From Parasponia andersonii (Eukaryota; Streptophyta; Magnoliopsida; Rosales; Cannabaceae): 64,000 nucleotides of DNA. Each line of letters opens with the position of its first letter. The stretch's first letter is position 1. A program made the position numbers and the translations under genes. The notes under the pieces were generated by a model. The model was not told where the DNA came from. It was given only the letters and a program-made list of their open reading frames with translations, and made no database searches. Of the stretch, positions 25,050 through 39,449 are shown piece by piece. The DNA lies in NCBI GenBank assembly GCA_002914805.1, contig JXTB01000110.1, positions 132,206 through 196,205 of the forward strand, in the 5' to 3' direction.

Positions 25050-25199
25050 GTTAGAACTAGAATCTCACTCAAACTAAAAATATCTCATATCTTATAGACA
25101 GAATGGCAATCCAAAAAATATTAGGACTTTAATCTAATGAAACAAGGATTTCATGAATATAAAACTCTAAGAAGAATTAAGCACTACAAACATATATTA

Positions 25200-25500
25200 T
25201 ATGTGACTACTCCTAGAATAGTGGGTAATATGCATAATATGATGCACGTGGAAGCCTGACTAAGGAAGCTTTATAGATGATTTTGGGTTCATAGCATATA
25301 TATGGGGTGAACCCAACAATTCTCTCATTCCGCTTCGTATGGTGGCATGGGCTTGATTAAGCATGTACTTCATCTACAAGCTTTGAACTTTTCCTTAAGC
25401 AAAAACTTCATCAACATTTTTGAACCATTCTCACTGGTCTGCACCTTTTCTAAGTGGAATTCTTTTATTTCAAGCACATCGCGATCAACATAAAGTTGAT
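25200..25500 (-). mobile_element. Remnant of a third Copia element (RNase H end plus partial LTR)
   Basis: On the minus strand, 25500 down to 25370 encodes a sequence like the C-terminus of Ale/Tnt1-type Copia pol (EKVQTSENGS, KFLLKEKFKACR). Just beyond it, from about 25316 downward, TGTTGGGTTCACCCC looks like an LTR start. No second LTR or upstream pol is seen. It is a truncated relic. Confidence 0.5.
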
Positions 25501-26304
25501 TGTCCTTTTTATGTTTGTGGAACTTTGTAGGAAGTTCGTTGTTATTACTGTTGTTTTCGAGGATGCTGTCTCTATTTGTTGATGTTTTTTGGTTTATCAT
25601 CGTTCTTCGACTTTATTGCCGTTGTAATGTTGATTCGTATTTTAGCTGTCGTTTTCTGTATGTCGTCGTTTGATCTTGTTACCATTTGAGGTTTCTTTCC
25701 CTCTTTTTTGTCGTTTTTCTAGTTTATTCCATCATCATTCCAAGTACTAATCAGTACATACATGCACTCCATTGAGACTGTTCTATTTTCTTAAAACAAG
25801 ATTAAGGCCTCCAAAAGTCCAAAAGACAGTTTTAATTGGCTTATAGAAAGTAACAATTATTCCTCAATTCAGTGAAAACGTTGCATGAAGTACTGTCGTT
25901 TTGCCACTTCAAGAATTAGATTCGCTAAAAACCAACTTCAGATTATTTACCTTTTTGGAGAGTCAAAGTCATAGACTGCGAAAGTAACCAATAAATGCTT
26001 TTTCTGATAGATCAAGCTACGAAGAACATTAGAAATTGAGACTTGTGGGCTTCATATCTCAAAGTTTTGTTTACTTTACTCCCAATAGTAAAGGTTTTAT
26101 GTGCCTTTTGAGCCATATAAAGCATGATTCTTAAACTGAACTATAAGTTATGAACAGCTTTTGAACCTTATAAGCAAGCTTATAATTCTTCAACATAAAC
26201 TTTCTAAAGCCAAACAAAATTCTTCAAAATCTTCATGTCTTTGTGATTCACTTTCATTTTCGAGGAAAATCGTCGAAAACTCTTGGAGGGTATTTTCTGT
26301 GGAG

Positions 26305-27220
26305 ATGATTCAACTACTTTTCATTCTTGTAGTGGGGGAAATGGCATTGATTTTGACCCTTATGTTCAGAACACCTCTAAGGAAATTGATGATTTTGGGT
26401 TTGGATCAGTTGAAGCAGGGGAGAGGGCCATTGATGGTGAAGAGTGTAGGAGGAACAATGCTTGTGGTCTTTATTTCAACCTTATATGTTGTGATGGATA
26501 TCCAGAAACGCTCTTCTGATACAGGTGTGATTAATCCAACAGATGAGGTCCTAAAGGCACAACGCCTTTTAGAGGCATCCATTTGAAATCCGAAGTAATA
26601 TGAATTCTGCTTCTCATATGTGCTGGTTTTATATAGGCTTTTTCGCTTATTTATTCCCTTTTTTTTTTCATGTTTTGAATTTAGGGGACTTTAAGTAAGG
26701 ATTTGAATCAAGAAGTGAAGAATGTCACACCCCTTTAACTTTGAGCCAAAATCACACTCGTACCTATGGAAATGATTCATTGGTCTAATTAGGACCGCTA
26801 GTATAATGCATATGATACGTAATTTTGCATAAAAAGAAAATTTATCAAGGCTTGATGTGAGAAATTTAACTGTTCTGGACAAGCAGTGATTTTGACAAAT
26901 GGCCTAAAATATCTTTTACGTAACTAAATGCATAATAGTCAACAAGAGTTATCCTGGAATAAGATCCATCTCCTTGGATAGACTATATACTGAGTTTGAT
27001 AATGTGCAAAATTTGTTTTGTTTTCTTCGATATAAGTCGATATAAGCTTGCAAATCAGAATCTGATTATTGAGGCAAATCTTTCTCAAACAGGGTTTTCC
27101 TTGTTCCTTGCATTGATGATAGACAGACAGCATTACTATATCAGAGAGCTGAGTCAACTTAGAAGAAACTTGGAAGGAGCAAAGGCATTCATGCGGATGA
27201 GTAGGACTAGGAAAGCATGA
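26305..27220 (+). CDS. BAP31: BAP31-like ER membrane protein, exon junction doubtful
   Basis: Family role: ER transmembrane proteins of the BAP31/Yet group that help quality control and export of membrane proteins. Exon 1 (from ATG 26305) reads MIQLLFILVVGEMALILTLM, then PLRKL, GLDQLK.GRGP, VKSVGGTM and NPTDEVL, all family signatures, with two membrane segments. Exon 2 after an AACAG acceptor (from about 27093) gives GFSLFLALMID (third segment) and YYIREL, ending at 27218-27220. The usual exon 1 donor is missing: after LLEAS the frame reads one codon and then TGA (26584-26586), and the next GT lies beyond it. Either an unusual GC donor is used (AG|GC at about 26572) or the protein stops at 93 aa. 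Even spliced, it lacks the long C-terminal coiled coil of typical members. It may be a decaying gene. Confidence 0.6.
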
Positions 27221-28842
27221 GAAAGCAACTAGAACTGAATTCAACCACAGAGGCAGATAATAATAATGTGTTTCTAATGATCTCAAAAGGGTCATAATTG
27301 TCCTTAATGGATTCTAAATGTAGATCTGCAGCTCATAAGATTTATGACTTTCAAACTTACGGTTATTTGCTTGAGTGAATTAGACCACACAATTCCCTTG
27401 TAACACTCATATGTCTTTTATAGTTAAAGTGATAAATGGTCCCATGAAGTCAGTATAACATTTCACAGCCTGGGCAAAAACCAAAATAATCAAGACCCAA
27501 CTCGACCTATAATTGTACATAAAACATATCATAATAAGGGGTTTGGTAAGGGGAAGGTTACCCCAGCTTAGAGGGTAAAATGTATCGTAACCTATTTACT
27601 TAGGAAAGTATACTTAACCCATTTATGCAATTTAATAAACCCAGTAAGCTTTTGAGTCCTTATCCACATAACATGCAATTATACAGTGAATAAAAGCACC
27701 CTTCTGTTTTGTTTAAAGGCCAATGTACTCGGTCTTTATTGATTGACCTTCCAACAGCTCATAGGGGAAAATCTAATCCAGTTGAGATTAGTTGACTTTT
27801 CTAATTAGTTAAGTTGGCTTTTGAGTGTATTCCAAATCCCTTTTAGGATTCCTTTTGAGCCGCCTATGGTCAATAGGAAAAGACAAGAGGAAAGGTTATT
27901 ATACAAGTGGATTAAGGTTGCAAAACAAATGGAAGATATTAAATACATTAAAAATATCTACAACTCTAACCCTTCAACTGCCAATTTTGGGCCTCAGCAA
28001 ATACACTATCCATACAATATACATATATATATATATATATATATATGTATATGATATCTAAACATAAGGAATTATCATGCACAGAAAGCTGCCAGAAGGG
28101 TCTTAATCGTTTGATCAAAATTAGTTATGGTTATTGGTAACTTAAGGTGAAGAAAGATATGAAAAAGAGTTTGTGTTTTGAGGAATAAGCTAGACTTCTG
28201 TTCAATAAAAACTGAGTTAATCGTTACCACGTTTTCTGAGTCACTTGTCTCTTAACTGAGTGTTGGAATTAAATTGAATCCACTAGTAGTTGTAGAGTGA
28301 TATATGGGGAGTTTGAAGCCATGGATAGTGTTATAATATCAATCTCACTCACTTTACTGTTCCAAACCACGGTCGGCAAGGTACTAAGGGCCAACTTGGG
28401 TTGTGACAAGAACCACTTCCCTATGATCTTATAGGCCCTCTGAATTGGCGTGTGCCCAAGTTGCACAATTGGATTAGTACGAAAAGAAGATTCTAATAAG
28501 GAAGACTAGAAAGACTCCTGAAAAATATTACCATATTGACATCGTAGAAATTGGCCCACAATTGGAAAGTCTTCCGAGTTTGATAGTTATAATTTTTATG
28601 AACCCTATTAGGAGAGACTGACCTAGACATTGACTTTCTCCAAGTCATGGTCTTCTATTAAAATAAAATAAAAACAAAAACGCAAAAAAAAATCCTGGAC
28701 AGTTCAAGCCAGCACAGGATAATCATTATTCAGACTTCCCTTTTGCCAAGAAAATTTTAAGAGGTGGGAAAGATGTAGAGGAAAACATGTAAAATTCAGT
28801 GAGAAATAAAATAGACGAAGTATAAAATGAAATATGGGACTT
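27221..28842. other. Intergenic region with a TA microsatellite
   Basis: No coding signal is found on either strand. An (TA)n run is at 28020-28046. The right end should contain the 3' UTR of the leftward kinase gene. Confidence 0.4.
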
Positions 28843-30087
28843 TCATAGAGAACAAAAAGTTTTATTTTTTTGCTTTGAAACTTTTCTATGTACAATATCA
28901 TTTTCCACACTCCCAAATGCCGGTACAAAGCTTCTCTTTCTACTGGCACTAGCAATGCTAATACTATTTACATTATCAAACATTGAGCTAGCAAGCTCTT
29001 CACCGTGAACTTCCAAAAACGACATCTCTAATGTGCCGTTTTGATTAAAAAGTTCTTCACTGTCTTCGTTGAAATTACTTCTAACTATGATCCAATCTTG
29101 GTCCAGACTCCAATTAGATCCATTTGAAACCTCTAACATAGAACCTCCAATCAAACTCTCAATTCTGTCAGTGGCAGAATTCAAAGGAGAAACTTCGTGG
29201 GTCACTTCAAACGAGTCCCAAAAACTTTGATCAAAAACACTCTTTGGAGAAGAAGAAGAAAAGACCATAGACTCCTTAACTTGCTCAGTCTCACATCCCA
29301 ACTCTTCAAAAAATGGATGTTTTAGGAGATCTCTAGCTGACATCCTCTGTTTTGGATCCCTCGTCAAGCAAATTCCCAAAAAGTCCTTAGCTTTCTCCGA
29401 AAACCAGCTCGGAAACTCCGGCGACCGATCGGAAAACCCGATTCGGTAAAGAGCCGATAAAGGGTCATCTACTTCCGGCCAAGGATTCTTTCCAGTGGCC
29501 ATTTCAATGACCGTACAGCCAACAGCCCATATATCAGCTCCAAACCCCTGTTCTTCTCCCCTGACTACCTCCGGCGCCATGAAAATCGGCGTACCCGAGA
29601 ATTTTCCCACGCCGGAATCTCCATCTCCGGCTACTTGTCGGACCCTTTTAGCACAACCCAGATCAGAAACTTTGACGTTCTTTCCTCCCATCAAGATATT
29701 TGAGCTCTTAATATCACAATGAACAATCCCATTTGCGTGCAGGTACTCCAAACCATGGAGAATCTCCCATGTGTATCTTCTAACCATGGTCTGGTCTAGC
29801 TTCCCTCCTTGCCTCCGAATTTCGTCTCTGAGCGTGCCACGTGGCAGGTACTCCATGAACAGGTTGTAGAGAAGCTGATTGTTTTCGTTTGTGATATCAA
29901 ACCCCATGTACTTAACCACATGAGGAGAGTTTAGCTTTGAGAGAAAAGATTGCTCTGTTTTCAAGAGCTTTGAGCTAGAAAAATCGGCGGACTTGACGGC
30001 GAAGAGCTCGCCGGAATTGACTTCGGTGGCGAGGTAGACGGCGGCGGTGGAGCCTCGGCCGATCATGGCTCCTCTGGTCCACTCCAT
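28843..30087 (-). CDS. MAPKKK17/18-like: MAPKKK17/18-like protein kinase (414 aa, intronless)
   Basis: Serine/threonine kinase at the top of a MAP kinase cascade; Arabidopsis MAPKKK17/18 act in abscisic acid signalling. Start at 30087 (MEWTRG) fits the family better than the in-frame ATG at 30180. The kinase domain spans about residues 3-262. It shows GRGSTAAV (Gly loop), AVK (Lys32), HCDIKSSN (catalytic loop), SDLGCAK, GTPIFMAPEV, GADIWAVGC and a final ARDLLKHPF. HCD replaces HRD, as in this subfamily, and the DFG motif reads DLG. The C-terminal 150 residues are acidic and Ser-rich and carry DWIIVRSN, a segment shared with the neighbour gene. A TATAAATA box lies at 30196-30203. It is tandem with the kinase at 31696-33081, so the pair arose by local duplication. 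Confidence 0.92.
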   Translation of the reverse strand: MEWTRGAMIGRGSTAAVYLATEVNSGELFAVKSADFSSSKLLKTEQSFLSKLNSPHVVKYMGFDITNENNQLLYNLFMEYLPRGTLRDEIRRQGGKLDQTMVRRYTWEILHGLEYLHANGIVHCDIKSSNILMGGKNVKVSDLGCAKRVRQVAGDGDSGVGKFSGTPIFMAPEVVRGEEQGFGADIWAVGCTVIEMATGKNPWPEVDDPLSALYRIGFSDRSPEFPSWFSEKAKDFLGICLTRDPKQRMSARDLLKHPFFEELGCETEQVKESMVFSSSSPKSVFDQSFWDSFEVTHEVSPLNSATDRIESLIGGSMLEVSNGSNWSLDQDWIIVRSNFNEDSEELFNQNGTLEMSFLEVHGEELASSMFDNVNSISIASASRKRSFVPAFGSVENDIVHRKVSKQKNKTFCSL

Positions 30088-30195
30088 AAGGTTGGTTATA
30101 GAGGGAAGAAAATGAGAAAGATGAAGTGTTAAAACTCTGCTCTTGTTGGTTCTTTTTTGGGGTTTTGGTGTGTCAAACATTGAATGCTAAGGTTG

Positions 30196-30203
30196 TATTT
30201 ATA
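30196..30203 (-). promoter_or_regulatory. TATA box of the first MAPKKK gene
   Basis: TATAAATA on the minus strand, about 110 bases upstream of the start codon at 30087. Confidence 0.6.
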
Positions 30204-30286
30204 CCTAAGTTTGGTTTGCAATAGTCTTAATTCGACCTTCAAATGGCAGAAAAGAAAGAGATGGAAATTAGTAAATAACAAGTTAG

Positions 30287-30397
30287 TTGACCTTTCCCAC
30301 TTGCCCTAACAGAAAGTCTCATGTGTTCACATTAGAAATTCATCAATTTTTTTTATGGATTTGACTGCTTAATTTGATTGACTTTGGTTAAAGTCAA
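30287..30397. promoter_or_regulatory. Cluster of four W-box cores upstream of the first MAPKKK
   Basis: TTGACC at 30287-30292, TTGACT at 30361-30366 and 30378-30383, and AGTCAA (TTGACT on the other strand) at 30392-30397. All lie 200-310 bases upstream of the start codon. W-boxes are WRKY binding sites; occupancy is not shown by sequence. Confidence 0.5.
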
Positions 30398-30399
30398 TT

Positions 30400-31695
30400 G
30401 GAGCTTTGAATCAGTTGGCTTATGTCTAGATACAAATAAATAATATTTTTAAACAAAAGGAAAGAATGGGATAAGTTCAAAGTTTGTGAGCCAAATGAGA
30501 ATTAAGAACAAGAATTGTCTCTTGAGATATTCTTAAGAGAATAAAGTATCTTTATTACTTCCCTAGTACGTCAGCATGAGAGCCGCAGCCATTAGTAGAA
30601 TGTAGCCCATGCAAAACAGAAACAAAGTCATCAAGCAGCATATTATCATATTTAATTGAATAAAAAGAATAAATTACAAACTAAGGAAAAGCTTCCTAAA
30701 TAACTGTGAATTAGTGTGTAAGGTACATATTAGAACTATATTCCATATGTGCTAGGAACACAAAGGGTCAGTGGTTTCCCCACTTTAGGAATAAGCCATT
30801 TACTTAAACTTAAAGCCATTAACTGAAAATACTAAAGGAATCGAAAAAGTAGAGGAAGAAATTAAAGGGAAAACATCTATAGGTTCAAAAATAAAGGAAT
30901 AATTAAAGTGATTTAGAGTCCTTATAAAGAGAAACAATGCATACAACCAAGCATAAGAGTTAAAGACAGCCGCTATCTTCATGATATATATTGAATTCAA
31001 ATTTAAAACCCTTCAAAGATTTTTCAAAAGGGGGGGTAAAAAGAATACATGAACTTCCGGATTTTGTGGTTCAATAACCATGTTGAGAGTTGAAATTAAA
31101 GTAGATCCACTACTTGTGGCTGGTTATGGGGGTAATGTGGAATACATGTAATGAGAGTATCATTCCCAACTACCAAATTGTGAACCACATAAGGCCATCA
31201 TTAAGGGGCTTTGGCAATGGAACTTAAAATTCACAAATACATGGGCGCGAAACTGGTCATTTCACTTTGGACTTAGGCCAAATTCTAGAACTTGAAGTGG
31301 GAAATTTTATTTTTAATTTTTTTCAAAGGGAAAATGTGAGAAGGCAAAAGAGAAAACAGTTTAGCCCTAATGAGTTGGTCTAAACTCTCAACTAATCTGA
31401 AATGAATGAATGAATGAAAAAGTGGGTGAAATCCACTATTGGCCTACAATCCCTCGACCAAAAGTTCCTGATGTTCACACATGCCCTTCAAAAGGACTAA
31501 ACTAAGAAGTTGAAGTCCTAAGATTTTAACGGTCCTTGAAATCAGAAATAAGGAAAATTTACCTCTATTTCTGGCAAAATTAAAGCCGTTGAGAAAGCAA
31601 GCAAAAACGTATAGTTCTTTTTTTTTTTCTTTTTTGTTTTGGTCACAGACGCGTGTCTATGGAATCAAAGCCTTCACAATAATGATGAACGATCC
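30400..31695. other. Intergenic region between the two kinase genes
   Basis: No gene is recognised. It should contain the distal promoter of the left kinase and the 3' end of the right one. Confidence 0.4.
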
Positions 31696-33081
31696 TTATT
31701 GCACAAACACTAGTCCATGCATAATAGCAGCCGTAAAAAAAAATGCAGCATTGAGAAGGTGAAAAAAATATTTATTGAAAAACACAAAAGAACACTGAAA
31801 ATGAATAACAGAGAAAGTTGTATTATCTATTTCATTTTGGAGATCTCGTGACAAAAAAGCAAGCTCCATGTAATTACATGGCATAACAAAACTTCTTTCA
31901 CTACCAATAATAGTACTAACTAATTCAACAGAATAATGATCAAACGACAATTCCTCATCAAATACTGAGCTATCAACAAGCTCTTCTTCATGATTAATCG
32001 AATTCAAATATGTTGTGGTAGTTGAACTTGAATCCTCAACTGGGTCTTCATCAAAATCATTGCTTCTAACAGTGAACCAATCTTCATCCCAACTCCAATT
32101 GGGTCCATTTGAATGACAAGAAACTGTGCCACCAACCAAACTTTTGATCCTTTCCTCAGCAGAATTCGAAAAACAGCCTTCAAATTCAGGCTCATCCCAC
32201 AAGCCTCTATCCAAAACGCTACTCGGAGATGTCGTTTTAGCCTCTTTTAGTACTACTGATTGCTCCAATTGAGACTCTTCCAACGCTTGGTGAAGAAATG
32301 GATGACCAAGAAGCTCCTTAGCTGTCCACCTCTTCTTTGAATCCCGCTTCAAACACTTGCTCAGAAAGTCCTTGCCTTCCGCCGAAAACCCGCTCGGAAA
32401 CTCCGGCACCTGATTGGAGTATCCGATCCGATATAGCGCCAACGCCGGATCATTCATCTCCGGCCAAGGTCCACCACCGGTGGCCATTTCAATGACCGTA
32501 CATCCCAGAGCCCAAATATCAGCCCCAAAACCCTGTTCTTCACCACGCGCCACCTCCGGCGCCATGAAAGCCGGCGTCCCGGAGAATTTCAAAGAGGCTG
32601 AATCGTCGAAATCTTCGATCCAATCGACTCTTTCCATCAATTTAGCACAACCCAAATCGGCAATCTTGACACCCTCTTCGCCAACCAAGATATTTCGGCT
32701 CTTGATGTCACAATGAGCCAATCCATTCCCATGCAGATACTCCAAACCTTGAAGAATCTGATACGTGTAGAGCTTAATCAGAGACTCGTCGAGCTTCCCT
32801 CCTCGCCGTCGGATCACATCGAAGAGCGTTCCACCGGACACGTACTCCATGCAAAGATTGTACGTGGAAAAATCGTTTCGACCATTAACGGAGAAGCCCA
32901 AGTACTTCACTATGCGAGAAGAGCTTAGTCTAGAGAGAAAGCTCTGCTCTTTCCTCAAGAAAACAGAGCAAGAAAGATCCGATGACTTCACGGCGAACAG
33001 TTCGCCGGAATGGTCGTCGGCGGCTAGGTAGACGGTGGAGGTGGCTCCTCGGCCAATGGTGGGTCCCTTAGTAAACTCCAT
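31696..33081 (-). CDS. MAPKKK17/18-like: MAPKKK17/18-like protein kinase with hydrophobic C-terminal tail (461 aa)
   Basis: Tandem paralogue of the kinase at 28843-30087, intronless. Start at 33081 (MEFTKG) matches the paralogue; an in-frame ATG lies 15 bases upstream. Kinase motifs in order: GRGATSTV, AVKSSDL, HCDIKSRN, ADLGCAK, GTPAFMAPEV, GADIWALGC, AKELLGHPF. HCD and DLG changes are shared with the neighbour. The acidic C-terminal region carries DWFTVRSN. The end differs: after a segment alignable to the paralogue, the frame runs on into about 30 residues rich in Phe, Leu and Ile (FFNKYFFHLL, AAFFFTAAIM). That tail could be a membrane anchor or the result of a lost stop codon. A TATAAATA box is at 33178-33185 and two ACACGTG motifs lie further upstream. 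Confidence 0.9.
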   Translation of the reverse strand: MEFTKGPTIGRGATSTVYLAADDHSGELFAVKSSDLSCSVFLRKEQSFLSRLSSSRIVKYLGFSVNGRNDFSTYNLCMEYVSGGTLFDVIRRRGGKLDESLIKLYTYQILQGLEYLHGNGLAHCDIKSRNILVGEEGVKIADLGCAKLMERVDWIEDFDDSASLKFSGTPAFMAPEVARGEEQGFGADIWALGCTVIEMATGGGPWPEMNDPALALYRIGYSNQVPEFPSGFSAEGKDFLSKCLKRDSKKRWTAKELLGHPFLHQALEESQLEQSVVLKEAKTTSPSSVLDRGLWDEPEFEGCFSNSAEERIKSLVGGTVSCHSNGPNWSWDEDWFTVRSNDFDEDPVEDSSSTTTTYLNSINHEEELVDSSVFDEELSFDHYSVELVSTIIGSERSFVMPCNYMELAFLSRDLQNEIDNTTFSVIHFQCSFVFFNKYFFHLLNAAFFFTAAIMHGLVFVQ

Positions 33082-33177
33082 GAATACAAAGCTCATAGAA
33101 AGAAACCCTGAAACAGAGTGGTTTTCTAGGTTTGGTGGGCTGTAATCTTCCCTGGGTTTTGGCCAAAAAAGCTTTGG

Positions 33178-33185
33178 TATTTATA
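33178..33185 (-). promoter_or_regulatory. TATA box of the second MAPKKK gene
   Basis: TATAAATA on the minus strand, about 100 bases upstream of the start codon at 33081. Confidence 0.6.
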
Positions 33186-33375
33186 CAACTACGTATGAAA
33201 AGACTTGTTGGGTTTTGGATTTTATGAACAATGCTTAATTAAATTAAGATAATAATTAGTTTAATAATAATTGAAAAAGGTTTAAGGAAGAAGATGCTCT
33301 TTTCTTGTTGCTGAATACTATTCTGGGGTTTTGTTCTGCTCTACCATAATATACGGTTCTTTGAATATGGTTGAG

Positions 33376-33469
33376 ACACGTGGCGAAAGGAGGGAGTTTG
33401 ACAGCTTTGGCCGTCTAGGAGCCGCAATTACTTGGCTTGGAAATAAAGCCGCTCACATGGCGACACGTG
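33376..33469. promoter_or_regulatory. Two ABRE/G-box motifs upstream of the second MAPKKK
   Basis: ACACGTGGC at 33376-33384 is a full ABRE-type G-box; a second CACGTG core is at 33464-33469 (ACACGTG). They lie about 300 and 385 bases upstream of the start codon. Paired ABREs fit abscisic acid induction known for Arabidopsis MAPKKK17/18. This is inference from motifs. Confidence 0.55.
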
Positions 33470-33599
33470 AAATCTCGTGCCCTAATCCCGGTGATTTGAT
33501 TTTGAAACAGAGGTTTATTTGGATAAATCTCCAAATTCTTGCTGTAATAAATCACGGTTTTATTTTATTAATATAAATAATCATATAAGATTTTAATAA

Positions 33600-35689
33600 C
33601 ACTTTTCAACACGGTTTTTGGGATTATTAATTAGGACAAAATGGACACACTTCGAATTTCAAAACATACTAGAACTTTTTTTTATTTATTTCTTTATTTT
33701 ATCTTTTTGCATGGTTTTGTCAAGTATTTGCAATAAATTATAATAAATGCTCAATCAAAAATGTTTGGAAATTTCTTTTCATATTTTCTTTAGTTGGTTG
33801 GTTCCTTGAAGAAATTAGTAACCCGTGTTATGAGCTGTGATCCAGAATTTGCCACTAAAATATTGTCTTCTCGTACCTCTAGAAACTTGAGAGTGAAACT
33901 AATAACACTGTTCTTTTCTTTTTTTGTCAATGTGAAAATGAATAATGTTTCTCTTTTGTTATAATTATTGGATTAGACATAAACGCGTTAGCGTGACAAA
34001 CTCTTGTGAAAAGGTCCATCAAAACCACAGGGCTCTATATCTTTGTCATGTGCCTTTTCATGAAAGGAATCTAGCAAATTTAAGAGAATGTGTATGAGGC
34101 TTTAGTTAACTACAACTGTATTCCATGTTGTCTAAAAAGTTCATCTTGGACTCATAATGGACGGCGGTTTTGTTGTTGAGATTCACCCATTCTTTTCTTC
34201 ATATCTTAAAATTTGGTGATCTCTAAGGAAAACCAATTCACACCCTTTTCTTTTTTCCCTTTTCCCATTTCAAAAATAAATAAAATAAAATAAAAGGGTC
34301 TTTGCTTGTAGTTCACTAAGATCAAAGTTCCCTTAAAACCTACGGATTTCAAAAGAGATTCATTGTGTCGGTGCCTTTTCTTTTTTCTTTTTTTTTTTGT
34401 TTTTAATTTTTTTTTACTAAGGAGCACCAAAGAGGCCATAGTGTTCAACTGAACATCCTTTACAGCTAGCTATCTTCACAGCTCAATTCTCTCTTCTTTC
34501 ACTTCTGTCATTATTGATTTGTTTAGCCAAAAGGGGACCAACCGCCCAACACAAGCTTGAGATCGTTTCCAGTCTGCTAATTTGAATGCAGCTCAACTGT
34601 GGATGTAAATGCTCAAAGCAACATTCATATAGATCCCATCTTGGTGCTCTTCTAATTCAAGTCAAATAATTATGATCTCTTTGGGGGGTGTTGGGGGGGG
34701 GCGTGTTCGGTTTAAATGTCCAACCATTTTATCTGTATTGGTATTTCAGAAATTTGAATTACTTTGATGCTTATGCGTGTTTAACTTGGCTCTGAATCAA
34801 CCATTCTATCATCAAAAGTCAAACAATGAGAACGAAACAAAGTTTTAGCGAAAATCAAAGTTCGTAACTAGTATTCTAGTCACGTAGGGAGAAGTCATTT
34901 AGTTTAATAGGAAAGAGTACAATTGACTTTGTTTGAGCTTTGTACGTGTTCAATTACGGTCTTGGCGTACTACTTAACCAAGTCAGTCCTTCGACGAAAC
35001 TATGCTTTATCGAAACTTGAAAACAATAATTTAACAAACAAAATAATGTAATTTATTAAGACGGAAAAATAAGAAAGCACAAGTCCAATCAGAAACACAT
35101 ATTATCAAAAGAAAATAATTGATAAATCTACCCCACACCAACTCACCTGAATTTACCATCAAACTACTCGTCTGATTACTTCAACACATCAGCATTTGAT
35201 ATATCTTATAACCACTAAGTTACCATATTTAAATTCATCACTTCAAAATCGGACTATAAAACCTGCGTTTTGGCGTGGACCATGTGAGCTTGATTAATGA
35301 GCTTATACAAACATTACCATTTTTGACGTGTCCGGATAAGAAATATCGCATAAAGTAAAACCAATTTGAACTGGAAGCATTTGGATGCCACCCCATCTGA
35401 ACGCGATCAGGCTCATAATAATAACATATTGACACACATCCAGCATATGGATGAGCAACTAACGCGATCCATTTTTCCTTCATTGAAGCAAAAAGCAACG
35501 AAAGATGAACTCACCATGAAATCCACAAACTCAGAATATTTACATATATTTGTCATATATAGCATACTTTTTAAGTACCAGAGACAGGTTATTCTACAGT
35601 TCCATGTCTATGGTATGAAAGGGAGTCAACCACAGAAAAGAGAAACTGGCAACAGAGTCTGAAATGAAAGTACGCAACTAAGTAAATAT
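33600..35689. other. Intergenic region without recognised genes
   Basis: Short ORFs here look random. A G-rich run is at about 34683-34703 and a T-rich/A-rich tract at 34370-34420. The right end should hold the protease 3' UTR. Confidence 0.4.
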
Positions 35690-39414
<3,725 letters not shown>

Positions 39415-39449
39415 TTATACCGCAAATACTCCAAACTCAAAATTCATCA

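Noticed and set aside
26283..26519. 78-aa ORF overlapping the BAP31-like exon
   Set aside because: Out of frame with the conserved protein; only the frame from 26305 shows family motifs.
26939..27295. 118-aa minus-strand ORF
   Set aside because: Antisense of BAP31-like exon 2 and its flanks.
28020..28061. Two ORFs ending in Ile/Tyr repeats
   Set aside because: Produced by translation of a TA microsatellite.
32414..33031. Plus-strand ORFs over the second MAPKKK
   Set aside because: Antisense frames of a GC-richer coding region; no family match or codon signal of their own.
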